From: Balanoglossus misakiensis
Lineage: Eukaryota; Hemichordata
NCBI GenBank assembly: GCA_040954595.2
Contig: CM082584.2
Coordinates: 9,796,001-9,860,000 of the forward strand
Direction: 5' to 3'
DNA: 64,000 nucleotides
The notes beneath the pieces were generated by a model. The model was not told where the DNA came from. It was given only the letters and a program-made list of their open reading frames with translations, and made no database searches. This document shows positions 22,690 through 35,500 of this stretch, one piece after another. Numbering within the stretch: position 1 is the stretch's first letter; each line of letters begins with the position of its first letter. The position numbers and the translations under genes were made by a program.

Positions 22690-23559
22690 TAGAACACCAT
22701 GTTGGCCTATGGTGAGTAAGCTTCACTGGTTTTCAGCAGGCGTGTTTTGTTTAGTCATTGCTGCGGAATGATATTCCAACCAGGACAATTAACACATGCA
22801 AATTGTTACAATGCAATCAATAGCAGGTCACATAAGTCATTATTTTGGGAGTGGATGAAAGCGGGTTTCATTTTAACCATTGCGTTATTGTACTACATTA
22901 CCACTAGAGGGCGCTGTAGATTTCTTGGACGGCATGTACTTGAGGATTGTCCTGTTACTCAAATACGCATTTGTCCAAAAAGTCCCAACCTCTAATAATT
23001 TGGAGGTGAGCTTCCATTTAGAAACCGATTAACACTCAGACACAAATGAAATGTAGTAAGCAAGACTTTTTTTTACCTGTAAAACCCCAAGAGCTTCCAC
23101 CTTTAGCTTTATTTTCCTTGATTTTTCTTTTAAAGTTACGTATTTTTCAGTTAGCGAAAAGCTGGTGGACAGGTAGGAATCACTTGATTGGCCAATAAAG
23201 TTTTTGACTGAGCAGGAGAGTTTCATATTTTCTCCATGAGGGGAACCAGCAAAAATTATGTGAGCTATGTACACCCTTAAGTCTAGAACCTAGCCTTCGT
23301 GTTTTTTTTTAGCTTTATGAGTTAGGAAAAGCGAAAAACATACGAAGGCTAGGTCCCCCCGCTCAGTCACTGCAGATAGCCGCAGTGCCGGCCTAAGTTT
23401 GACCTGCATCCCTAAATCTCGCAGTGAAACAACCGAGATTATTCGAGATTTCAGAGGTTTGAAATCCGCGCACGCGCAAATCAATCAAAATAGAATTCGC
23501 CATTTTCGGTGGTACTGAAGCTGTGCTCATGTAGGTTCACATCGGTTCAGTCAACAAAA
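22690..23559. other. Upstream region of the FCHO gene
   Basis: No coding gene is supported. The part from about 23480 to 23559 is the probable 5' UTR of the FCHO gene; the core promoter cannot be pinpointed. Confidence 0.35.
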
Positions 23560-26500
23560 ATGACGGGTTTTGTGGAAAATTTCTGGGTGAGTATCGATAC
23601 AAGCAAATATATTACATGTTTGATCTATGTGTGTCTCTGCTTCGATGACAGCTGCTTGGTTGAGCAGAATATCCGTTTCATGACATGGGATCATGTACTC
23701 GATGAAATTGTTCCGGTTGGTACACATTCGGTGATCTCGGCATCGAACGTAGGGGCGAAAGTTTGAGTCATCGAGTGCAGAGTTACACGTGGAAACAACA
23801 CGGTAATATTGGTTGAATATTAACAAAATTTCGTGTGTGTGTTGGTACTAGTGCCTGCCATTTCACCGTTTCCTCGCCGTACCCCTACAGCCAAGGTTCA
23901 TGCATTTGTCTGTGTACATTGCATTGAGGAAATTGATCAAGTCACCGGATCTGGGATTTGCCCCGTGAAAGAAAACCTGTCCGGTATACACTAGTCTCAC
24001 AGAGGGGGCGTAGTCCTTCGCGTAGACCAGGTCACAGATAAAGATAAAGCGATTAAACCACCAATGTTTAGCGATTCATTACAATCGACACTGTATGCCT
24101 GGTTTTTGATTGTTGATGTTTTGACGTCCAGAAAGTATCATTATGCACAACACAACTGTCACACCTATCTATGATAGGTGATGGTTTTGTGTATTGTTTC
24201 TTTGAGGGCACAGGTCACGGGTTAGGCTAGTGGTCTTACTCAGGAAGCCATTTGCAATCACTCAGATAAAAATGATGATAAATTATGGTATCATAACAGT
24301 TGAATAGATTTTTGGGATTCCAGTCAATTATCTTCACAGAGCTCTGTTATGCATACAAGATAACTTCGACCTCAGTCTGTTGAGCAGAGTTAGCTCTGAG
24401 ACTTCGTTCAGAAGATGATATGGATACTGCAGAACCACTCTCAGTCATACTAAGTAATCATCTGTAATCTAGGGAGGGCATCAGCCTGGATCACTTAAAC
24501 TTTGTTGACCTTCGTTGTAATTATCCGTGATGGGAAATTCTGATATGCCACCTGAGTGTATTGTACAAAATGCTCTCACACAGCTGGATATATAAAAGAT
24601 AGTGTAGTAGCCTGAAAGGTGTGTGTCAGAGAGAGTGGCATAGTTGCTAGGCTAGAATCTTGGCAGACGTTCAGGTGAAGTCTTGCTGCCTTATACTGTG
24701 ATCTTCAAATGATCAGGGTGTAAGTATAGTCAAGGTGGGGTTGTATAATACAAGACGAATAGCCCTACCTCGCCTGTAAGTTTACTTCCAAACAGTGATC
24801 TCAAAGTTCACGCTGCGGTATTGATGTCACAAATCAAATGAGTCGCGTGTTTTGGCATAGTTTTTGACAACAGTACACGCAGTGCGTGACCCCAATAATA
24901 TATTACCATGAAGTAATGAAAAAATCAGTTACTTTCCCACCATGTGAATGACAGAAAATTATGGCTTGCCACAACAAGTCTGTACTTATATCTATTCAGT
25001 GCATGCATTTGCTTTTGAGTGGGAGGGGGAGGGTTCAACGCAAGGGAATTTCTTTTCTGTGTAAATTATATCATAGGATAAGGTTAACCCTTGCAGCACA
25101 ACTTCCATAGACTTTACCATTTCTTGTAAAATTCAGATCAGTGTTAATCAACGTGATATCATTTGCTTCAAAGAAAGCTTTTAAAATGACAGTGTTGTGG
25201 CTTTTAGCTTTCACAAAGAGAATTTATGATTTTTTGTTGGCACTGTCTGCATGGGAAGAGGTTGAAAAGTTTGTCGTCTAGTCGAGAGTATGGTAGGCGA
25301 GGCCATATAAACTGAAAATCAATATTTGCTCAACAGTGATGAATGGAATGTCCCGGGCTCTCAGAGGTGGTTGGGTCTCACAGGAAGTGCCATAAATCAC
25401 TTATTGCGCTGATCATAAATATTGTGAAGATCACTTTCCCTTGTCGCAAAATATGATTCCCTGACCCGTTGCAAAACATATTCTAGAGTTACGGTTACTC
25501 CCTTGCAATAGCCGTATTTAATTTCAGATCTGCCGCGGTCTCGGTAAATCTTCGCCAAAACATAACTCTTGTCCGGTGTTTGATTGTTTCCAACCTATAG
25601 ATAGTGAGAGATGTCATCTGAGAAGCTTTGAAAGCCAGTAAAATAGATGGCCCTGCCTTTATTTATATCTCAGATCAGTTCAGCATGTTCACTGTTAAGA
25701 TTTGGCAACACGCAATCTCATCACTGATCTGCTACATGCACAAAAAATATCCATGGAGTTTCTCGATGGGTGGGTTTTATAAATTTACACAACTACAGAA
25801 AAAAGTCAATTTATAACTATGATATAATCTGAGTAATTATTAATTCTCTCTTATGAGTTTGTCATCCTTAAATCGACTCTGGATTCACCAGGACTTGAAC
25901 ATATGCAATGAGAATAACAGAAATCAGCGTGACCATACTGTGTGTGGTCAGTTTCACAAAAGCCGAAATACTGGTTACTGTCCATGTCTTTATATTGCAG
26001 GCTTTGTCTCCTCCAATCTAATGACCTTTGGCATGTGTTAATCTACATTGTGCGGTAATTTCTATGCAGGTACATGTGTAGCCTCAGCCTGTAGTCTGAG
26101 CCAGCAGTGAGTCACAGTATATATTGTTTGGTTCAAGGCCAGACGGGAGATTCTCCATCTCTTCCAGACTGATGGATGGATGTTCATTTGGGGGTTTCAA
26201 CTGTGACCCCGTATAAATCATATATGTTCAGTTATTAATATGTATACAACGTCTTCTATTGTCTCCATGCAATCCCCTTTTACATACAAGAAATACAGAG
26301 TTTGGAATACATTAGGTTTCCTGTTTCTCAGAAAAAGAATCACTTGCTTTGAAAAGGCTGTCTGGGACATACAATGTACGTTTGCATGCAATTGTACTGC
26401 AGTGCAATGGCTGTGTTGTATATTTAAAGCGCTAAAAAAAAACACCTATGCTCAAATTAGTTATTTTTAGGTCTTTATTGCCAGTGACAAATATGCGATA

Positions 26501-29500
26501 TATGAAATGTGACCTGCAAGAAAAATAATGTGGATATATGACCCTGGGGAACAACATGAGATTATGTCTGTATTCCTTGCGTTGGTTTCCGAAATTATTG
26601 TTGCAAGGTAGACGCATTGTTTTGCTTCTAAATAGCAGACAGGGTTCTGTTTCGTCACTCGCGTTTAGTTTCGCTCAAAGCACAGCAAGAAAAGTAGGGC
26701 AGAATATATTATGTATGACGACAACAGCGATGATAGTGGTGTGGTTTCCAGTCCCATAGCGCATTGCTGCCATAGGTTTGCTCGATTTGCTCAATGTCAG
26801 TTTGGTCAGAGCAAGAAACTACTAGCCCAGGCATTATATCATGAACACTCTAACCCACAAACTCAGGCTGGCGGATTACTGCACAATTTCCCATGAAATG
26901 TACCGGTAGTATTTTTCGACATTAAAAGCCGGAAAATCCTAGAAAAAGGGTCCTGGAGTTTTGGATTGACTGTGAGCATATGCACCCTGTGTTTACAGGA
27001 AGTACGTGGGCTTAAAAATTTACTGAACAGCTGATAGACCTGGCATTTCAGCCTTGTTATAATAGAGTTAGGGCATTTATTGCAAATGGAATAGCAATTA
27101 CCACCCCAGGTGAGTGACATTGGGAAATGCTCTTACGGACTCTCACATGTGGAGGGTCGTCATCAGTTTTTACAGTTAAGCAAGTTTCCCAGTATCAAAC
27201 GTCAGTTAGTTGCTACAGATGAAAACTCAGCTAATCCTGAGCTATTGGTTGGCATACTAGCCTGTGCCTTTGTTTTATATATGGAAATATAAGATGAACA
27301 TGTATGGTATTGAGGCACAACAATGAGGTGCTAGATTGGCTAATCCAGTTTGGTCTTGGGTTAGCTTAGAGCGTACCCAAGTGTAAACTGAATTCTCACC
27401 TGCACCGTGTGGTATGCATGTATATGTGTGTAACTACAGGTATACATGTATTGTGACAGCTAGCCTTGAGAGATTATTGATTTGTATTCATGTACAGAGA
27501 ATGAGGCAGCTGACGATATTGTATAATGGTATCTCGCAGTCTCATGTTTAGCTGTTGAAAGGTCAGCCCTGGTTAGTTGAAATAAATAATTTCAGGGTTT
27601 CGAAGGATTATATTAATCATCATAATATTCAATGTATATTTTACGTGTTGAATTCCAATGTGTGTACACTCAGTTTCACACTCTGAACACAAACATGTAT
27701 ATGATAGCCTTTGGTTACCGCGGTGTCATTGAGATTATTGCAGTGAGTGGTTGTTTCATTATCGAGGCACAAAAACAAGTTGTAATTGATTGATCATGAA
27801 GGAAATTTCATTAGGGCTTCAGTTAAAGACTAATTGTTCAGTGTGTGTGTGTGTGCATCATCGGGAATTGACCCTGAGAAATCAGTGACGTGTATCTTCT
27901 TAATTAATTAAAACTGACATAAAACCTTGAATTGTTTAATCTATGTCGAGTATTATACTATTGAGTAATGTCAAGTTCCGAGGAAGGCCAGCGCCATCAC
28001 ACTTGTATCAGATTTGGCATCACAAATTAATAATGGCTTCTGCATGTATTTTTTTTTGTGTAGGGAGAGAAAAGTCAAGGGTTTGATGTGTTGTATCACA
28101 ACATGAAACATCACCAGCTCACCAGTAAAGAAATGGCTGATTTCATCAGGGAGAGGTAAGGTTTCTACGGTAACTACATGTACAACACACACATTCATAG
28201 AGTGCACTTTTGATAATAGACGACATGTTTTACCTCCCAGCCAAAATGAGACTTTAATATCAGAAATATTAACATGTCTTAGAAGTAAGGTTATACTGAA
28301 CAGAATTGAACAGCATATCTTGCGCATATCTGTCCCGTACTAAAAATTTGAAGTTAATTCTTGCCGGTTTGCCTCTTGCATTTACCAGAGCCAATGTGGA
28401 GGAGAATTATTCCAAGAATATGAGCAAATTGGCCAAGACAGTCAGTAATTACTCCATTCTTGGGTAAGTAGATGTCCAGACAGTCATTAGAATACATAAT
28501 ATACTTTCACTTACTCAACCACCAAGCCATGATTTCTCTCATGGAACCTCCACCAAGTTCTCATAGCTGCCTCTTATCAATCGTTTAGTTCCGCTGACCT
28601 TGAGTTGACCTTTACAGAGTTAATCATCCGGAAAATATTACAGTTATGTATATCCTGTTTGCTGCCTTTGTGAAAAAATAACCCATATGGACTGAGAGAA
28701 ACTCTATGGGAGTTAATTTATTCCACAATTAAAAGCAGCTGACGATTTTGTGCTTTTAAATGAATTCCGTGGTTACTTATGTACATTGTATGTAGTATAA
28801 CCAAGTTCCATTTGGTTGTACACGTACAGTACCTGTTGATTTGACTGAAGAAAAAAACAGAAATCCAAGCTGCTCAGAACAGTTCAGGCATTTGGGTCCA
28901 CCTTAGCGTCCAAAATTCCAGATTCTCCAAGTACTTAAAATCAACAGATGTTTCATTTTGTCCCTTTCTGTTGTTTGACTACACCCACATCCAGCCGAAG
29001 CACTTATTTTGTGTTGATTTTCCGGCGCCGGCCATATGGCAAACCTCTTGATCTTCGTCTTTTTTTTCCCTGGCTTCATCTACAGAACTTTTGCCCCGTA
29101 CTGGCAGATCATCAAGAGCTCAACAGAGAAGCTTGCCAGCCTACACATACAGATTGTGCACAAGCTGAACGAAATAGCCAAAGAATTACAGAAATATACT
29201 GAAGAACAACACAAAAAACAAAAAACTGTAAGTGCACTTGTGGTAATACTTGTAAGATCGTTTCAGGTGATCACCATGTGTGTCTTAGCATATAAACAGC
29301 CATAATAATGTTCCAGATCTGTTTTGTATTTTTCAACTGGCTCATAAATAATTTTAAAGCATTTTTTTTTTCATTTTCCGTCATCAGCAGGTGAAAGAGG
29401 AAGTGTCTGGCACAGCTGATTCAGTGCAGTCAATACACAACATAACGAGTGCACTGTTGAAGGTAGGCAAGCACGTTGCTGTGGTTTGTGTCAAGATGTA

Positions 29501-32500
29501 AAAGATGAATGTTTTTTCTAACTTGTAGATGTATGCTACTGTAACAACAGATAACAGAGTGCTTAGTTTTGCATGTCTGAGTAATTAATGAAGATCATTT
29601 TCATATCTCTACATCCCGTCCAGGCGAAAGAAAATTACAACAACAGATGCTACGACTTTGAAAGGCTGAAGAAAGAAAATGCCACCCCTAAAGAAATAGA
29701 AAAATCAGAAGCGAAGTACAAGAAAGCAAGTGAGTAACTGCCAAGATGTGTACCCAGGGGTCTAGGACAGGTACCCCCTGGAAATTATACCCGTACATGA
29801 CCCTTGACCTATCTAGTGTGCGAGAAAGTTCTAGCTTGTAAATGTTTAAGATTCAATTTCTTGTTTCTTGTATCCTCACGATTGACCCCTGGTCTTTCTG
29901 AATCTGCCGTAGTGGAAGATTACAGGAGTTATGTTGAAAAATACAGAACTACCCGCGATGATTTTGAGAAGAAAATGACAGATACATGTAAGGTAAGACC
30001 TGGAAAATAGTAGTTTTCACCTCAAAACAAATTAAAGTAAAACTGAAAAAATCAGGAAGTTTTGAAGAATGTGAACCCAGAAGTTTTATGAGCAAGTGAA
30101 TTATACTCAAGACTGATTTATTTATTTGTATGTCTCTCTAATTATTTGCCCATTTTTGTGTTCCAGCTCTTTCAAAAAATAGAAGAAGCACATCTCACCC
30201 ACATGAGGAAAATTTTAGGAGAATATAACACAACATGCGAGAGCACACATCACCTGGTTGGACAGGTAGGTCAAAGGTCATATCTCAGGACTCTTTCAAG
30301 CCTCCATTTTGACCACAGTACTTTCGCATTTGCATGTATTATTGTCACATCTGCCCAGTGGCAAGCACAAATGACAACATGCACGCATAATGAAAGTATA
30401 AACAGAGATGAGCTTCAGAGCGTCTTGGTGTGTTTTTTTATGACAGCTTGTTCTTGTTTTGTTGCAGGTGAACATCGAAACTCACGAGCTTTGTAACGGT
30501 TTTTCGATACCAAAGCTTATAGAGATGTACGCGGTGTCCAAAGGGACAGGGAAAGAAAAGCCAGGTGAGAGTGCATCATACACTGAACCCTCTGATTTTG
30601 TCCTGATCCTTTTATTTGGACATTGCAGGAAAAGTCCATGGAAGGCTACTTTAATCAACCTTTCACCACCATGGTTCAGTCCAAACCCATTGTTTTCTGT
30701 GGTAAGGCTGGACCACTATACAGGGAACTGGGGGTGTACGGGTTAAATTCTTCAGAGTCAAGGAAAACAACATTTCTGGAAAGTTGTTGTGGAAATTGAC
30801 TGAGGTTCTACCCTGGCCATTGGCCAAAGCAAAACATAAAAGCTCCTCTTCGTCACTGGTGGGTGAGGTGCGTATGCCAACTGAACTGTTCCAATTTCTT
30901 TGACAGGTGCCATAGCGTTTGAAGAGTGCGACGTCTCCAACATGCCAACTCCCGAAGCACTGCCCAGAGAAAAACTCAAAAAGAAGATCAGGAGACCCAA
31001 GAAGAAGAAGAACGACAAGGATGCAGAATCAGGGTGAGGATCTCGAACTATTTTCGTTTGCCAATAAACAGTTCTGTTCACAGACGAAAAGGTCTGTTGT
31101 TTATGTCTATAGAAATGCCCACATCAAGAAAAATGGGCTTATAATAGGTGATCAATCTTTTATGAACTCACCAAGCATAACAAATTCATATATGTTTAAA
31201 CTAGTTTATATTACAATTCATTAGGGTGCATTGTGTATTAAAAATTATTTTGTTCTTGTTTTTTTTTTCAGAGGGACTCCTGATGGCGATCCTGTAAGTT
31301 TAATTATTCTGTGTTATATTTCATCTCACGAAAGAGTTTATCATAAACTCATTTATGTCTCTTCCATGTGTTATATCATATTTATGTTCATATGAAATGC
31401 TAGAAAAATGATGTTTCCACGATTTTCTTCTTTTCTTTGAAAATGTTGTCATAAGATATATTTTACTGAAACAACACTAGTGTCTATTTCACTGAAACAT
31501 AGTACTTGTAGAATTTTGTCAGCACATTGCACATACATGCATGTATGTTTAATGGGAAGCACATATACTAATCTCTATGTCAAGGTTTTGTACACAGTGA
31601 TCACTTAACCTGTTATTTATTTGTAGACACTGTTCACTAAAAACACCACTGTCCAATCTCTGTCTACGATGAGACCCAAGGATGCAAAACGAAAAGTATG
31701 ATAAAGTAATAAAAAATTTTTTGACTGTTGTTGAAAAAGATTGGTGCTGAATTGGGGTTCAAAAGTTACAACTGTGCAGCTATGAATCTATGACCGTTCC
31801 AGCAATCCTTAGTGGTCAGATATCTGGTATACACAATGTCTCAAGACGGATTGACAGTGTGTGTCGTGTAATAACCACATAATTAATAACGTGACCTCTT
31901 TTCAGTCTTTCCCGGCTTCACCTTCAGCTTCCTCGTCACTCGGTGCCACATCTCCTAACTCTAACAACACCCATAGGGTGAGTTCAATATTGCTAACACA
32001 GTGGACTAACTTTAATAATTGGCTGTGGAGGCGCATAGCTTCTGCGTGGCATTGAGGGCAGCCTTTTGATTGCCATCACGGCACTGGCAAGAAAAGCTGG
32101 CTGGTCAATCAACCTATGTTGGATGGGAGTTGACCTGCAGCTTGACGAACTCCAATGTCACAATGAAAAGACCCACCCTCACTGCTATAACTGTGCGTCC
32201 ACAGCTACTTACACGTCAACCACTTTTGTTGAAGTCCTTTCTCCCTTTGCACTCTGACCTCCCTGGTGACCTACGACACCATTCTAAGGTTTTCCGTCAA
32301 GCCAAGTTCACAGTGTTAATCCTTTAGTGATATTTAACCTTTGCACTCTGACCCGTGGAAGTTTATCAGTGTTCCCGGAGAGTTTAAACTTTCAGGTCTT
32401 GGAAACAATTCACTCACTCACTCTTTCACTCACTCACTCACTCACTCATTCACTCGATTGATCGCTCTATCTAGCAATCAATCAATCAATCAATCAATCG

Positions 32501-35500
32501 ATCAATCAAAAATGATCAGTGATTCACTTTCAAGCACATTTTGTTTCCCTGTCTACCATGTTGCCTGCTTGCTTTTGTATGTGCATTCGCATATAGAGAA
32601 GTACTCTCAACTGCAGGGATTAGAGCATTTAGTCAGTAGTAATTTAAGCTTATAATATTAGCGATTCATTTATTAGAAATTCTGCTTAGAATTCTTCTTG
32701 CAAATGATGCAATATTCCCTTCATGCTAGAAGTTGCTGCCAGGGCTTTATGTTTTAATTCATTTTCATCCCTTTTCAGGCTTCTTGCATATATATTTTCT
32801 TTAATAATATTTAATGTCGTGCGTATTTTCTTTTTTTTCTGCCATACGTTCCCTTTTGGTGGCTGGTACTCAATAAATGCTTCAGTTGTCTCGCACACCT
32901 GGTGTTTGTGTTTTAAAACGCAAGTTTAGCAAGGTGTGCCTGCTTGCTCTCAAAAAGTCACCAAGCACAAGGAGAAATAGAGATTTGTGTTAAAATAATT
33001 GCCCTGCCTTTAAATCTTCTAGTTGCATTAATTAAACATGTACCCTGTCATACTCTCTGTAATAGCTCTATTCAAGTTTGGAGATGCATGGATGGTAGAG
33101 TTAGCAGTCAACTACACACTGGCTGGCCACAAGATATGATAGATTTGGCGTGTGATTTACTAGAGTTGTGCACCAGGATCAAAACTGAAAGAAAATAAAC
33201 ACAGCTAATTTCCAGTCTAACACCATGATCATAAAATATATCTATCCTTCATGGTTTTGGCTGTAAATTTGCATGCATTTTTTTCTCACGTCTGCTGTGG
33301 ATAGAAAGCATGTTTTCTGACAAATTCTGTCCATTGGGTGCGTGTTACCCTTATTCATCTGAAGAACAGAGTGCTTTTCTCGTTTCAGGCCATGCCAGAA
33401 GTGGACGAGGAAGGCTTTACTATCCGACCACAGGAAGTAACAGATATCCTTTCAAGAATTGTCAACATCCTACTCTCAAAATAGTCAGAAGGAAACATTT
33501 TTTAGGGAATTCTGAAAACTGTCTTTCACAATGTATTTGATGTCAAAACTGACAACAGTGTCTACTGCCAGCCTGAGTGTGGGCTTGAATGACAGAATTT
33601 CTTGTATTGACTAAAATGTAAAACTCTTGAAGCATTCATGTACAGTGTTTTGAGTTGCAACAACCAGTCAGCGAAGTGTTTCATTGAGTAGAACAACGAA
33701 AATAATCTTTCAAAAGAAACTAAAATAAACAATTTGAAGTAATCTTGGGTGTGACTTTGATAAAATAAAATATCTTCAATTTGATATAATACCACAATGT
33801 ACATGATTCGCCACAGTGCTGTGTGAATTCCTTAATCGTGGTGCACAGGTCAAAAGAGACAGTTTCTACTCAACATCAGGGGATGAGTCGGACCAAGAGG
33901 AGAGACGGAAGATTCACGTGGAGATCAAACCGGCCGTGGTTGCTGAGGGACAGAACCCGACCGTCAGCAACTCGGTGGACGAACTGAAAGCTGCCATAGG
34001 AGGGCTGACATTGTCACCGTCGCCTGCTGTGAGTATTCCACCCAGTCTGTTGTGTGTGTGTGCGCGGTTGCAGGTGTTAGGGGTCTGTTGTCTGATTGTA
34101 GGTTTGATCATGCTTTGAAGGACGGTGACATGACGATGACTGTCCCCGCATGATTCCAACAAGGCCACACAGAGGCCTTGTAGAGTAGGAAGCACTGATC
34201 CTTGACTATGCTGGAGTCCTTGAGTAGAGATCATTTCCAGGAGTTTTTCCCTACCAGCAGTTTTAATATCAGCACACTTCTTTTATTTTGTTTTCACAGG
34301 GAAGGAAAACTTTTACTAGTAAGTATTTTTATGTTTTCTTGAGCTTTACAAATGACCATGCAGTATGTATTTTTTATTTCAAACTACAGTTCCCAATTCT
34401 GTGCGACTTTTGGACTAAATATGGGAATTTTTTTCTCCATATATGATAGACAATGTAATTTAATTTTTTTGTTTTATTTTTTTCTCCAGACGGGGAAACA
34501 AAGTCAAGAAAAAATGGAGGAAGGTAAGAATCTCAATGAAATGTTGAAGTTTGGTCAGTGCAACACTGAAAGGAATCTGCAGCGACAAAAACCTTACTTA
34601 AAATTATGTGTAACTGAAAATTACATCAGAGAATCACCTCATATAGGTGTATTTGTCGTTCCATTTACAGTAAACCCAGCAATGATTTAATTGGCTTGGA
34701 TTTGTTTGGACCGTCGCCGGCGACGACGCCCACAGGGGGCAGCGGTGTCCTCTCTCCCATGACCCCAAGTACTGCCAACCCTAGCAGTAACACAACACCT
34801 GGATCAACTGCCAGTAAGTCCAATCAGGAATCGGAAATGACAGTATGCTTTCATCCACTGTTTGCAATGATGTTGGCGAATACGTTTGCCTTGCTTCGAG
34901 TTCAAATTCATGATGGCTGCATGAGGAGGCTAGACTTATGGAAAGGGTATGTTTTTGTTTTGAACACAGGTGGGGAGTTGTGGGGTTCTGTGATTGCCAA
35001 TGCAGACGCCTCCTCCTCCGACACGCCGCCCGCATTGCCTGCCAAACAGAAGCACATAGCGGGGACGGTTGGCCCCGGCAACAGCACAGACAAAGGATTA
35101 CTGCCACCGCCGTCGGCAGCTGGCAGCAATAGCATCGTGCCGCCACCAAGACCGCCGTCACGGAACAAGAAAATGGTGAGAACGCTTGGTACCAATGTTG
35201 TCACTCGTGTACAGATAGTGAAGAGTTTGAACGCTGTCATGAAATCTTATGTGAATAAACATCCATGTAATGTACACAGAAGACCAGTTTATTTCGAAAT
35301 TTCTAAAAAAAATTATCATGTTGCATTTGAAGTAGCACTAACGTAGAGCCTACTGTACTAACATAAACTCCTCCACCAAAACCTGTTTTAGTTTTCATGA
35401 TTCCAACAACAGTTTATACTACTTCCTTTCAACTCTGCATCGCAGCGGTCAAGTCCAGTACCAGACTCTTTACCTCGCCAGGACAGCTCCTCGTCGCTGT

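Noticed and set aside
34814-35346. Extension of the FCHO exon at 34671 into a 216-codon frame
   Set aside because: A good donor at 34814 and acceptor before 35006 restore the family sequence; the intervening residues are intronic translation.
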